A DNA stretch of 64,000 nucleotides, from the NCBI GenBank assembly GCA_020410825.1, contig CP084576.1, forward strand, positions 1,302,001-1,366,000, in the 5' to 3' direction. The stretch is from Candidatus Megaera endosymbiont of Mesostigma viride. GTDB lineage: Bacteria; Pseudomonadota; Alphaproteobacteria; Rickettsiales; Rickettsiaceae. Under the pieces are notes generated by a model, which was not told where the DNA came from, ran no database searches, and worked only from the letters and a program-made list of their open reading frames with translations. This document shows, one piece after another, positions 49,139-58,192 of the stretch. The translations under genes and the position numbers were made by a program. The first letter of the stretch is position 1, and each line of letters starts with the position of its first letter.

Positions 49139-50350
49139 ATGGCTAAAATAGCAGTAGTAGTATCAAACCCTTGTATATCGGATGCAAGGGTTATCAAAAT
49201 GATTCAAGCCGCTTATCAAAACGGCCACAAAGTAGTAGTATTCTGTACTAAAGCAGCCAACGTTAAGGCGTTTGAATATACTGACGGGGTAGAATATCAC
49301 CGTTTTGAGTGGAAACCAGTACCTTACATACTAAATAAAACATTTATAAGATATTTGGGTTATATTAATAAAAAACTAGCAAGATTTATTGCTATTAAGC
49401 TAGTTTTTTATTTAAGATATTCTGTTTGGGCACAGATTTTTTCTCCATATATTGCAGCTGAAAAACCGGATATTATCCATGCTCATGACTTAATTTGTCT
49501 TCCAGCTGGTTTTAAAGCAGCCCAAATTTGTGGAGCTAAAGTAGTTTATGATGCTCATGAATTAGAAGTTTTTCGTAATCCTCCTCTCCCAATTTTGAAA
49601 AAAATATTTGTGAGCTATATAGAGAAAAAATATGGGCGTAAAGCTGATGCAGTAAATACAGTAGGTGAATTAATAAAACAAAAACTGGCAAAGCATTTAA
49701 ATAGGCAAGATATTAATGTAATATATAATAGTCCAATTATTAAACCTACAACTTTGTGTATCCGCAAAGATTTACGTCTGGATAATGAAACTCTCTTACT
49801 GTTATATGTAGGAAAAGTAGCTGTGGGAAGGGGAATTGAAACAATTATTTATAATCTTCCTCATCTTCCAGATAATGTAGTGTTTGCTACTGTAGGTCCG
49901 TGTGATCATAGCATGAAAGTTAAGATGTTTTCCTTAGCTAAAAAATTAAGACTTAATGATAGATTTTTCATATTACCTGAGGTAAGGTTTGAACATGTTA
50001 CTAATTATATTAAAAATGCAGATGCAGGGATAATTCAATTAGATACATTACCTATATCATATCAATTAGCCATGCCTAATAAACTGTTTGAAATGGCTTT
50101 TGCGAATGTACCTATAATTGCCAATCAACTGCCAGAAATTGAGTTGTTTTTAAAAGAGTTTAATAATGGGGTTATAATAGACTTCAGCGATACTGCTCAA
50201 TTAAGCTGTTTGATAAGCAAATTATTTTATTATAAAAATAATTATAAATTCCAAAAAGAAGGATATAAAAGGCTTTATAACAAATACTCCTGGGAAGTGC
50301 AAACAAAGAAACTACTAAATACATATGCTAGTTTATACCAAAAGCAATAG
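49139..50350 (+). CDS. Glycosyltransferase, GT4-like
   Basis: 403 residues of the GT-B fold. The N-terminal half contains VVSNPCISDARVIKMIQAAYQNGHKV and AEKPDIIHAHDLICLP. The C-terminal half has LLYVGKVAVGRGIETIIYNL and a donor-site region PISYQLAMPNKLFEMAFANVPI. It resembles the enzyme at 56652-57827 (same LAMPNKLFE / FALPGKFFQ pattern). It probably adds a capsule sugar. It lies on the strand opposite to the kps genes and is followed by a nest of IS remnants. Confidence 0.82.
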   Translation: MAKIAVVVSNPCISDARVIKMIQAAYQNGHKVVVFCTKAANVKAFEYTDGVEYHRFEWKPVPYILNKTFIRYLGYINKKLARFIAIKLVFYLRYSVWAQIFSPYIAAEKPDIIHAHDLICLPAGFKAAQICGAKVVYDAHELEVFRNPPLPILKKIFVSYIEKKYGRKADAVNTVGELIKQKLAKHLNRQDINVIYNSPIIKPTTLCIRKDLRLDNETLLLLYVGKVAVGRGIETIIYNLPHLPDNVVFATVGPCDHSMKVKMFSLAKKLRLNDRFFILPEVRFEHVTNYIKNADAGIIQLDTLPISYQLAMPNKLFEMAFANVPIIANQLPEIELFLKEFNNGVIIDFSDTAQLSCLISKLFYYKNNYKFQKEGYKRLYNKYSWEVQTKKLLNTYASLYQKQ

Positions 50351-50398
50351 TGGGGCTCTGTCTTTTTAAGTGATACTGTATTGCGAGTCAATAAGAAA

Positions 50399-50486
50399 TT
50401 AAGCTAATTCATAAGAAAAAATAGATTTATTTTTAAGTATAGCAAAAATAATATGTAGCAGTTTACGCATAAAAGCCACAATGATA
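50399..50486 (-). pseudogene. IS110-family transposase, C-terminal remnant
   Basis: The minus strand reads IIVAFMRKLLHIIFAILKNK and ends in a stop at 50399. This resembles the conserved C-terminal end (ALxAxMRKLLxIxxAxLK) of IS110-type transposases. The rest is replaced by the IS3 element at 50487. Short length limits certainty. Confidence 0.55.
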
Positions 50487-50517
50487 TGACCTGTCAACAC
50501 TTTTCCGGACAGTTTGT

Positions 50518-51331
50518 TTAGGCACATTTTTGTATTTCTTCGTATTTCACTGGTGATAGATAGTCATTGGTTGAATGCATCCTTATGCGGTTGTAAAATA
50601 CTTCTATATATTCAAATATAGCATCCTTTGCTTCCTCCCTGGTTCTAAATTTATGTTGATAAATTAGTTCCATTTTTATTGTACCAAAAAAGCTTTCAGC
50701 AACAGCATTATCCCAGCAATTTCCTTTACGGCTCATACTCTGTGTAATGCCGTGTTGCTTTGCAAGCTTTGGAATGGCTATCGGAGCAATATTGGCTGCC
50801 TCTATCAGTGTGCCAAATAAGTCCCTTAGGCGGTTTACGTTGCCATATCGCCATTAGCAGAGCATTATTTACTAAATCAGCTCTCTTATTACTATTCATT
50901 GACCACCCTATAACTTTCCTGGAAAATAGATCAATAACAGTCGCTAAGTATAACCAACCTTCTTCGGTTGGAACATACGTGATATCCCCAACCCAACAAC
51001 AATTAGCAGCTGTAACCTTAAACTTCCTATCCAATAAATTAGGAGCAACCTGCTTGTTGTGGTTAGAATCAGTGGTTGCTTTAAATTTATGCTTGGTTTT
51101 ACATACTAAACCAGCTTCTTTCATTAACCTTGTAATCCTCTTCCTACTAACAATTGTACCTTGCCTTAATAGCGCTTTTTTTATTGACCTCGCACCATAA
51201 TTACCTCTACCTTCTTCAAAGATAATCTTAATTATACTGCTTAGCTCCTTATCTTGTTTGTCCTTATTACACCCAGGCTTGGTTAGCCACTCATAATAAC
51301 CACTACGTGATACTTTCATAAATTTACACAT
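50518..51331 (-). pseudogene. IS3-family transposase OrfB, frameshifted
   Basis: The integrase core is recognisable: KVSRSGYYEW, NYGARSIKKALLRQG, VGDITYVPTEEGWLYLATVIDLFSRKVIGW (first Asp), [11 protein letters not shown] (second Asp), then [21 protein letters not shown] (Glu). The last two lie in different frames: about 50770 one extra base turns [11 protein letters not shown] out of frame. This shift is not at a programmed site, so this copy should be inactive. Confidence 0.85.
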
Positions 51332-51378
51332 AGTAGCAATTGAAAAATCACCTTGATGCTCTTTTATCCATGCGTACC

Positions 51379-51669
51379 TTATTGGGACTCTTTCGCAAAG
51401 TACGCAGCAGCCTTTTTTAATAGGTCACGCTCCTGGGTTACCCTAGCTAGATCCTTCTTTAGCCTCTTTAATTCATCATATAGATGTTCATCTGTTCGCA
51501 TCATTGATTCCTTGAGTTTAGAATATTTATCTACCCAGGTATACAGAGTGGTTCTTGTAACCCCTAATTCTTTAGCTGTTTGAGCCATAGGCATATTAGA
51601 TTCAATTGCTAGTTTCACTGCTGATTCCTTAAATTCAGCCGGATAAAACTTTGGTTTTGATTTTGTCAT
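51379..51669 (-). CDS. IS3-family transposase OrfA (helix-turn-helix)
   Basis: 96 residues. The helix-turn-helix segment KLAIESNMPMAQTAKELGVTRTTLYTWVDK is followed by a leucine-zipper-like coil (LYDELKRLKKDLARVTQERDLLKK). A slippery AAAAAAG at 51412-51418 lies near the end; a -1 shift there leads into an open frame (VPIRYAWIKEHQGDFSIA) that joins OrfB, the normal IS3 arrangement. Confidence 0.88.
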   Translation of the reverse strand: MTKSKPKFYPAEFKESAVKLAIESNMPMAQTAKELGVTRTTLYTWVDKYSKLKESMMRTDEHLYDELKRLKKDLARVTQERDLLKKAAAYFAKESQ

Positions 51670-51732
51670 TCTCTACTTCCTTTCTGTTAATATTGTCTCA
51701 TATTAACTGTCCGGAAAAGTATAACCACGTCA

Positions 51733-52310
51733 TGCTAAGCTGTTCCTAATTTGATGGACGATAATATACAACTGATGTTCAGTTTCCTGATATACAGTAG
51801 ATATAGTTCCACTTATGCCTGTCAAATTATCACTACAGGCAATCAAGATATCTTTTAATCCTCTGTTTCTCATTGCAGTAGAATTATTTAGCCAAAATTT
51901 AGTTCCTTCGTCCTCACTAATCCATAAACATAAAATATGTTTCTTACCAGTTAAATCTATACCCAAAGCTACATACCGCCTTGTTAATAATCCTCTTATC
52001 CTGCCTTACTTTAACCACTAAATCATTAAAATGAACAATAGCATAAATCGCTTCCAAAGGTCTATGTTGTCAACTCCATTTCTGCTGTTCTCCGTTTCTG
52101 TCCCGCCATATTTGCATAGCCAAGCTATTCTCCCATTTCTGCTTTTAAAGTGCTTCCAAACATGTTTTTTGTAAGCTTTTTTAACATCCCGTACTTAGCA
52201 AGAAGCTTGTTAAATCTGTATCTCTATCTATTAACAAATCTACCGCTAGTTTTATTTTTTCTTGGTCAGTTTTATAACCATGCTATTTCCCTTATAGGTT
52301 ATATTATTCT
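51733..52310 (-). pseudogene. IS256 (mutator)-family transposase remnant
   Basis: One piece (51733-51966) encodes GIDLTGKKHILCLWISEDEGTKFWLN and KDILIACSDNLTGI, the first catalytic region of IS256-type transposases. Further upstream, in other frames, come RPLEAIYAIVHFNDLVVKVRQDKRI and AEMGE.LGYAN with several stops. It is cut at its 3' side by the IS3 element. Nothing else is seen before kpsD at 52375. Confidence 0.8.
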
Positions 52311-52374
52311 TAATATAACCTATCCTAGAAATTTAAACACTTCATTGAAAAGAACAAGCTATTAAAATTGCTGC

Positions 52375-54033
52375 TTACAATCCCAATGCTACTTTCGTAG
52401 ATACTGCGATCTGGAATAGTATCTGGGTAATTGTCTTAGCTATCTCTAAGTTTTTAGAATCTGCTTTTGGTAATACTAAAATTTCATCACCAGGCTCAAT
52501 ATGAACCCCCCTTGAATTTGAATTTAAAACCGCTCCTGAACGTTTTATTATTAGTACATTATTTTTATCTGCAAGTGTTGAATATCCCCCTACCATTTGA
52601 ATGTAATCCTTTGCACTGCTACGTGGTTTATATACTAAGGCTGTAGGAAAATTAACTTCTCCTTGCACTAGTATCAATGAGGTTTTTTCTGGTATAAAGA
52701 TTACATCTCCGTGCTCTAAGATTATATCACGAGGATTATGGTTTTTGCCCAATACAATTTGTCCTTTAGGTTCTACTTGCTTAGCCTTTTCAATGAATTT
52801 TGTTATGAGTTCAGCTTCCTTAGCACGAATGGTAGCTGCTTCTCCAGTAGCAGAGGTAGTAGTATAAGCAAGAGACTCTAATTTTGATAAACTGTTGTTA
52901 ATAGCTTCTTTTTGCTTTAAAGCTACTGATTTACGAAAAATTTGAATAGCATCCATCTGTGCTCCTTGGCTCGGCTGAATTTGCTCTATAAGGTCACCTA
53001 AAGTAGACCCATAAGTCATTGCAAAAGACTTATTTTCTGCATTTGGCTGCTGAACCCTTACCAGAATAGATTCAGCTCCTTTTTCTGAAGTGATTGTTAT
53101 CTGATCTCCGTTCTCGAGGATAACTTTAGAGGCTTCCAAAAGACTATGGTGAAATGCCTTCCTAATAGGTCCTATTACTCTAACCAAAGTAAAATTAGTA
53201 GCAGAAGCTTTGGGTTGAGCTAATTTAATTATGGAGTAAGCGTTAGTTTTCTCATTAAATTCAAACTCTCCTTCGTTAGCTACCTCTCCGTTAACAGTTA
53301 TTACATTTTTTCTTGGTTTTACAAAAATTACATCACCGTCCACGAGCTGAATAAGTTTTATGTGTCCTTCTGCTAGAAACTCGTATAAGTTAAACCTTGC
53401 ATGTAGAGAGTTATTGCGCATTACTGTAATGTCAATAAAACTACCGCGTTCCAAATTGATTCCTCCCGCTTTGTCTAAATAAGATAAAATAGAATCTGAA
53501 GATAAACCAGAATAGAGGCCAGGATTATATACTGCTCCTGAAACAAAGACTTTTACCGGTTGGGCTGTATTTAAATTAGCATAGACAAATACATTATTTT
53601 CAAAGGTTTTCTTTGCGGCTGTTTCTATTGCAGTGTTTAAATTACCACTTGTGATACCTAAAACCTTTACCGGGCCAATGTGTGGTAAGAATATGTTACC
53701 TTGGGCATCTACATGATACTTAGCTTCGTGGTTAAAAGCTCCCCAGATCCTTACAATAATTTGGTCTCCTACAGAAATTACATAATTAGGGTTAAAACCA
53801 GAAAAAGACGCTTGGGCATATTCACCGGTAAATAAGTTTGCACCAAAAACTTTTGATCCTTTAAATAACTTTTGCTGTATAGCATCCTTTTTCACTTCAG
53901 TAGAGAAGTTATTATGATTTTGTTCTTCAATCAAGACTTTTTCGGCGTGTTTCTCTTGATTGTTAGGAAAACCTTGCGCTGAAAAAGTTAGGAAGGAGAA
54001 TACTAAGCATAAGTTAACTATTATATTTTTCAT
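52375..54033 (-). CDS. kpsD: Capsule polysaccharide export outer-membrane protein KpsD
   Basis: 552 residues. A Sec signal peptide (about 1-20, no lipobox) precedes the polysaccharide export domain with NPNYVISVGDQIIVRIWGAFNHEAKYHVDAQGNIFLPHIGPV (about 80-120). Several SLBB-type beta-grasp segments follow (VKVFVSGAVYNPGLYSGLSSDSILSYLDKAGGI, ITVNGEVANEGEFEF, ILVQGEVNFPTALVY). This layout is KpsD rather than Wza (no lipid anchor, extra domains). Its ATG overlaps the kpsE stop. Confidence 0.9.
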   Translation of the reverse strand: MKNIIVNLCLVFSFLTFSAQGFPNNQEKHAEKVLIEEQNHNNFSTEVKKDAIQQKLFKGSKVFGANLFTGEYAQASFSGFNPNYVISVGDQIIVRIWGAFNHEAKYHVDAQGNIFLPHIGPVKVLGITSGNLNTAIETAAKKTFENNVFVYANLNTAQPVKVFVSGAVYNPGLYSGLSSDSILSYLDKAGGINLERGSFIDITVMRNNSLHARFNLYEFLAEGHIKLIQLVDGDVIFVKPRKNVITVNGEVANEGEFEFNEKTNAYSIIKLAQPKASATNFTLVRVIGPIRKAFHHSLLEASKVILENGDQITITSEKGAESILVRVQQPNAENKSFAMTYGSTLGDLIEQIQPSQGAQMDAIQIFRKSVALKQKEAINNSLSKLESLAYTTTSATGEAATIRAKEAELITKFIEKAKQVEPKGQIVLGKNHNPRDIILEHGDVIFIPEKTSLILVQGEVNFPTALVYKPRSSAKDYIQMVGGYSTLADKNNVLIIKRSGAVLNSNSRGVHIEPGDEILVLPKADSKNLEIAKTITQILFQIAVSTKVALGL

Positions 54034-55250
54034 ACATGTTCCTTAATAGAGGTCAAAATTAATTTGATCGTACCATAAAGAGCTGTTACAATTATAAAAA
54101 ATAATAGTAAATTATACAACCTTTTGGGTAACACAGCTTTTTCTGGTAAAGTAGGAGCAGAAATAATGACTAAAGACCTAAATTGTTTAGAGGAATTTAG
54201 ATTGTTCTGTTCAACGAGTGCTAAGGTAGATTTATAAACTTCCTCTGCAAGCTTTTCTTCTATTTCAAGGTTTTGAAATTTTAAAAAGGTCGAGTTAAGA
54301 GCTTTTGTGTCACCTCCGGCAACCATTTTACGTTCTTGATCAATTTGTTTTTTCAAACCGTCAATTTTACTCTCCAGAGAAACAACTTGAGGAGCGGTAT
54401 TAGTTAAGTAACAGCTAAGAGCTTTTAATTCTGCTTCTTGTGTGGCCAGTTCTGCCATTAGGTTGGCAACTAATTTTGTACCCGACTCTGTTTGAGCTAA
54501 AGGATGAATTATGTTATGTTCAGCTTGAAAAGTTATCATTGCTTGTTGCGCTTTTTGCATGTTAGTTAGCGCGATCTTAACCTGAGACTCAAAAAATAAT
54601 TTTTGGCGCTTGGCAATCTTTTGCGAGATATCGTTTAAAAACCATTCACTACGTTCTAGAATGGCTTTATTAATTATTTGAGCATCCTGAGGATTAAAAC
54701 CTTGGGTAGTAATTGTTAATACTCCGCTATTTTCTTCTAATATTACCGCTACTTTAGACTTATAATATTCAAGAGCTTCTTCTTTAGACGCATTACGGAA
54801 TAGCCTAGAAAAAGGGTCCCAAACTCCATGCCTATAAAGCTTGCAAAGCTTGATTCTATGATTCAAATACTCAAACATATCGTATGAATATATATACTCT
54901 TTTAGGAAGAATGCGTCTTCTCGGCTTATAGGATTAAGTTCATTAATTATAAATCCTAAAGCAGTCGCACCTGTCATATGGGGGTTAACATCTTTTATTA
55001 CTACTTTAGATTCGGCTACCCATCGGTTTGGTGTTATTAAAATCATATAGAAACCAAATATTATAGTAGGGATAATCACTGTATAAAATACAGGTTTTTT
55101 ATAATAAGAATATATCAAACCTTTAAAATCCTTCGTTAGAGGTCTTACCTTACTTTTAACTTGCAGCAATATTACATTCAATACTCTGTTAAATCGCTTT
55201 ATAACGGATAATAGCTTCATCGATATTTTCATAAAATTGGCATGTTCCAT
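54030..55250 (-). CDS. kpsE: Capsule export inner-membrane/periplasmic protein KpsE
   Basis: 406 residues as drawn. A membrane helix (about 55-75) precedes a Wzz-like periplasmic domain with the ANPMAxEAK-type segment ESKVVIKDVNPHMTGATALGF, then long coiled coils (about 185-320), and ends in a C-terminal helix (about 378-395) preceded by SAPTLPEKAVLPKR. KpsE links the KpsMT transporter to KpsD. The start is uncertain: Met codons at 55250, 55232 and 55220 all overlap kpsT by 30-60 bases. Confidence 0.9.
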   Translation of the reverse strand: MEHANFMKISMKLLSVIKRFNRVLNVILLQVKSKVRPLTKDFKGLIYSYYKKPVFYTVIIPTIIFGFYMILITPNRWVAESKVVIKDVNPHMTGATALGFIINELNPISREDAFFLKEYIYSYDMFEYLNHRIKLCKLYRHGVWDPFSRLFRNASKEEALEYYKSKVAVILEENSGVLTITTQGFNPQDAQIINKAILERSEWFLNDISQKIAKRQKLFFESQVKIALTNMQKAQQAMITFQAEHNIIHPLAQTESGTKLVANLMAELATQEAELKALSCYLTNTAPQVVSLESKIDGLKKQIDQERKMVAGGDTKALNSTFLKFQNLEIEEKLAEEVYKSTLALVEQNNLNSSKQFRSLVIISAPTLPEKAVLPKRLYNLLLFFIIVTALYGTIKLILTSIKEHV

Positions 55251-55845
55251 TTTCTAAATAGAGTCCCGCATTACACCACTTTTTAATAGTGGACATATCA
55301 TGCGAAACCATAATAATATTTGCTTTATTACGTTTTTCTTCAAAAACTTTAGCAGCTTTCTTCTGAAAGGCTAAGTCTCCTACTGCAGTCACCTCGTCGA
55401 TAAGGTATAAGTCAAAATCAAAAGCCATAGACAAGCCAAACCCTAATTTAGCTTTCATGCCACTAGAATATGTTTTAACAGGCATATCAAAATATTTATC
55501 GAGTTCAACAAATTCTTCTACAAACGATATTTTCCTTTTAGTTGCATATAAACTGCAACCTTGAATTCTACAAACAAACAATACATTTTCTCGACCGGTT
55601 AGAGAGCCTTGAAATCCTGATTGTAAACCTATTGGCCAAGATACATTACAATGCCTGATAATCTTACCATAATCAGGCATTTGTGTGCCTGCGATAAGAG
55701 AGATCATAGTTGATTTACCAGCACCGTTTTTGCCTAATAGGGCTAGATTTGCCTTGGGTAAGGTTAAAGTAAGGTCACGAAAAACATACTTCTGTTTCCC
55801 TTCTTTAAGCAAAAACTTTTTAGTGACCTCTTTTAAACTAATCAT
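55189..55845 (-). CDS. kpsT: Capsule ABC transporter ATPase KpsT
   Basis: 218 residues from the ATG at 55845, which overlaps the kpsM stop (ATGA). The frame is open further upstream, but that part lies within kpsM and makes no sense as protein. Walker A is LLGKNGAGKSTM (about 38-48), signature TYSSGMKAKLGFGLSMAF, Walker B LYLIDEVTAVGD, H-loop MVSHDM. It powers export of the finished polysaccharide. Confidence 0.94.
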   Translation of the reverse strand: MISLKEVTKKFLLKEGKQKYVFRDLTLTLPKANLALLGKNGAGKSTMISLIAGTQMPDYGKIIRHCNVSWPIGLQSGFQGSLTGRENVLFVCRIQGCSLYATKRKISFVEEFVELDKYFDMPVKTYSSGMKAKLGFGLSMAFDFDLYLIDEVTAVGDLAFQKKAAKVFEEKRNKANIIMVSHDMSTIKKWCNAGLYLENGTCQFYENIDEAIIRYKAI

Positions 55846-56633
55846 TGCAGAAATATTTGTTTTCTGGTTAGAAAATAGGCAGTTAATCCTAAAAATATTA
55901 TCAATATAGTTGAAATACCAAGATAAAGCAAATCTCCTATTGAGCTTACAAAACCAGGAAATATGGCTTCCCTTGTTAATTCCATTACGTGCAACATTGG
56001 ATTCCAAGCTAACCAAGACCTATATTCAGGAGGAACCATTTTAATGGGAAAAATTACTCCAGAAATAAAATAAACTCCCCATAAAACGATACTTACTAAT
56101 TTATTAATATCCTTATAAGTAATTGAAAAAGACATTATTGTTAAACCAAGCCCGCTACCAATTAAAAAAGCACAAATATAGCAAGTAATAAACTCTAACG
56201 GTTTAACAAATATAATCTGATGTCCTAGTTGTGCCAAGGCTATTGCTATTACGAGGTATACAGTAGTATATATCAAGAATTCTAAAGATACTCTTGAGAT
56301 AAAAGCATCAAGTGGTTTGACTTGGCGAAATGCAAAAAGTGCGCGGTTAGCGTCAATAGAAACTATACCTCGACTAATTAAGTTTTTAAACATTGTCCAA
56401 GTCAGAATACCACTAGTAGCAAATAGAGTATAATCCATATTTGGCATAACACGCTTATAAATATAACCTAACAAAAAAATAAATAAACCTAACTGGATTA
56501 AAGGTTCCATAAATATCCAGAATAAACCTAGCTTATATTCACCAAAACGAGTTTTAAGTTCTCGTATTAATAACGCATATATTACTCTCCTAAAGATTAC
56601 AAATGGAACTGTAAAATTTTTGCTTTTGTTCAT
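55842..56633 (-). CDS. kpsM: Capsule ABC transporter permease KpsM
   Basis: 263 residues, ABC-2 type permease with six membrane helices. Typical segments are RRVIYALLIRELKTRFGEYKLGLFWIFMEPLIQL (about 11-44) and FISGVIFPIKMVPPEYRSWLAWNPMLHVMELTREAIFPGF near 190-230. Together with KpsT it forms the inner-membrane exporter. It is the first gene of kpsM-kpsT-kpsE-kpsD, whose genes overlap throughout. It starts 18 bases after the glycosyltransferase gene. Confidence 0.93.
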   Translation of the reverse strand: MNKSKNFTVPFVIFRRVIYALLIRELKTRFGEYKLGLFWIFMEPLIQLGLFIFLLGYIYKRVMPNMDYTLFATSGILTWTMFKNLISRGIVSIDANRALFAFRQVKPLDAFISRVSLEFLIYTTVYLVIAIALAQLGHQIIFVKPLEFITCYICAFLIGSGLGLTIMSFSITYKDINKLVSIVLWGVYFISGVIFPIKMVPPEYRSWLAWNPMLHVMELTREAIFPGFVSSIGDLLYLGISTILIIFLGLTAYFLTRKQIFLQ

Positions 56634-56651
56634 AACCTATTATTTAATAAC

Positions 56652-57827
56652 TTAAATGTCTCTTTCGAGCCTACTAAAAAACTGATCATAATTATAATTA
56701 CTAAAATATTTTAAGCAATATTGCGCTGCTAATGGTAAACTCTCCATTATTTTCTCGATCTGATCGATATAATTAGTACAACCTTTTCTTATTTCTTTTT
56801 TAGTAATTACTATACCTACCTTAAACTTGCTTACTATTTCTGCAAGGTAAGTACCTTCTAGAGCAATTATTGGGAAACCACAAAGTAAGTACTGGAAAAA
56901 CTTGCCCGGTAAAGCAAATTTATAACTTAGTACCATGGGTTCGATCATACAAAACCCTAATGCATTTTCTATTTGTATCGAATTTAGTTGTTGTGGATAA
57001 GGATTAAATATAGTTTTAGATAAAAGGCTAACTTCTGAGCGGAGCGAAGTATTGTAATTTAGATCTGAGTAAATAAAAATTTTATCTATAAAATCTGCTT
57101 GTTGAAAATATTTTAGATATTTCAATCCTCTCCCGGGCCCAATATACCCGAAATAAGCTATATTATATTTTTTTTCTGAATGATAAGTATTTACTCTCGT
57201 GAAATCTCGGGAGGGATAAAAGTTATTTACTACTATTTCCCCTTTTTTATTATAGAGATATTTATAGTATCTTCTTATCTTTTCACTGACAGTAGAATAT
57301 TTGGAAGCATTTTTAACTACTGTATCTTCCAAACCAGCTACTAATAAACACTTCACCAAAGAATTTTTATAATTTCTATATATCTGAAATTCATGTGAAT
57401 CATAATAATAGGGAATATTAAACTTCTTATAGCAGTAAGCAGCTATTAATCCACAACTAAGATCATTAGCTATAATTAAATCAGGCCTTCTTCCTACTAT
57501 CAAATTTAGGATTTGAGTAGTATTTTTAAAGAAATATTTATAAGTTAATAAAGTGTTGTAATTTAAAAACTTTAGTTTTAATCTGTGTGTAGAGTTTATA
57601 CCATAAAGTTTCTTTATCTTAAATATACCTTTTAAAGAGGTTAAAATTAAAAATAATAGGAAGGAAAAATAATACTTGTCCATCATTGAATTTTGGCTAT
57701 AACATTCCCTACAATAAGCATAGTTATTGTTACTTAAGTCAATACAGGACATCTGGAATCTCACTCTGTTATCAGATTTTAAATCATGATCTCCAATATG
57801 GACAATAGTTTTTCCTTTCATATACAT
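56652..57827 (-). CDS. Glycosyltransferase, GT4-like
   Basis: 391 residues (a second Met two codons later could also serve). The N-terminal half has VHIGDHDLKSDNRVRFQMSCIDL and a substrate pocket NDLSCGLIAAYCYKKFNIPYYYDSHEFQIY. The C-terminal half has IAYFGYIGPGRGLKYLKYF and MVLSYKFALPGKFFQYLLCGFPIIALEG. It probably builds part of the capsule repeat. The distance to kpsM is short, so it should be co-transcribed with the export genes. Confidence 0.82.
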   Translation of the reverse strand: MYMKGKTIVHIGDHDLKSDNRVRFQMSCIDLSNNNYAYCRECYSQNSMMDKYYFSFLLFLILTSLKGIFKIKKLYGINSTHRLKLKFLNYNTLLTYKYFFKNTTQILNLIVGRRPDLIIANDLSCGLIAAYCYKKFNIPYYYDSHEFQIYRNYKNSLVKCLLVAGLEDTVVKNASKYSTVSEKIRRYYKYLYNKKGEIVVNNFYPSRDFTRVNTYHSEKKYNIAYFGYIGPGRGLKYLKYFQQADFIDKIFIYSDLNYNTSLRSEVSLLSKTIFNPYPQQLNSIQIENALGFCMIEPMVLSYKFALPGKFFQYLLCGFPIIALEGTYLAEIVSKFKVGIVITKKEIRKGCTNYIDQIEKIMESLPLAAQYCLKYFSNYNYDQFFSRLERDI

Positions 57828-57889
57828 AAATTATCAAAAAAGTTTAAGACTAGTGTTTTTAAGAATTGTTTTTCCATTTTTTAATTAAT

Positions 57890-58188
57890 TCACTTTTTCC
57901 CATTTAGAAATTGGAATCTGTTAATTACAGCATCTAATTTATCTCTACCAACAGTTTGTGTTGAAATCAGTCCTACGTCTGTAATATGAATTTTAGTTCC
58001 TGTTGTTTTACCAATATCTCTAATAATTTTCTTAGAACCGATTTATTCCCATAATTTTAGCTTTTATTGATCTTAAAGAGCTTTTTATCATCTGAATATT
58101 TCTACTGATTAAATTATTAGTTGCTATAGCTTTTTCCAAAAAATAGATTAATATATATCCTGGCCCCAATAACAGTTATTATTTTCAC
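57890..58188 (-). pseudogene. Remnant starting like a WbpI/WecB UDP-sugar 2-epimerase
   Basis: A GTG at 58188, four bases after the aminotransferase stop, opens a frame KIITVIGARIYIN that equals the N terminus of UDP-GlcNAc 2-epimerases up to the GAR of GARPQF and then loses it. Downstream, in pieces up to 57890, lies an open segment (KIIRDIGKTTGTKIHITDVG, INRFQFLNGKK) that I cannot assign. The 365-base gap 57828-58192 holds no intact gene. A full epimerase would have about 360 codons, so most of it is deleted. Confidence 0.6.
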
Positions 58189-58192
58189 AGTT

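Larger units (their letters stand above)
50487..51732 (-). mobile_element. IS3-family insertion sequence
   Basis: The 1,246-base element begins TGAC and ends GTCA. A perfect 16-base inner inverted repeat (50499-50514 with 51705-51720) is extended by a partly matching outer part. It carries the usual two frames on the minus strand. I find no direct target duplication: the left flank is IS110-like and the right flank IS256-like sequence, so the flanks may have been rearranged after insertion. Confidence 0.88.

Noticed and set aside
55845-56016. N-terminal extension of KpsT by 57 residues
   Set aside because: The extension overlaps the kpsM 3' end in another frame; the ATGA overlap gives the normal KpsT start.
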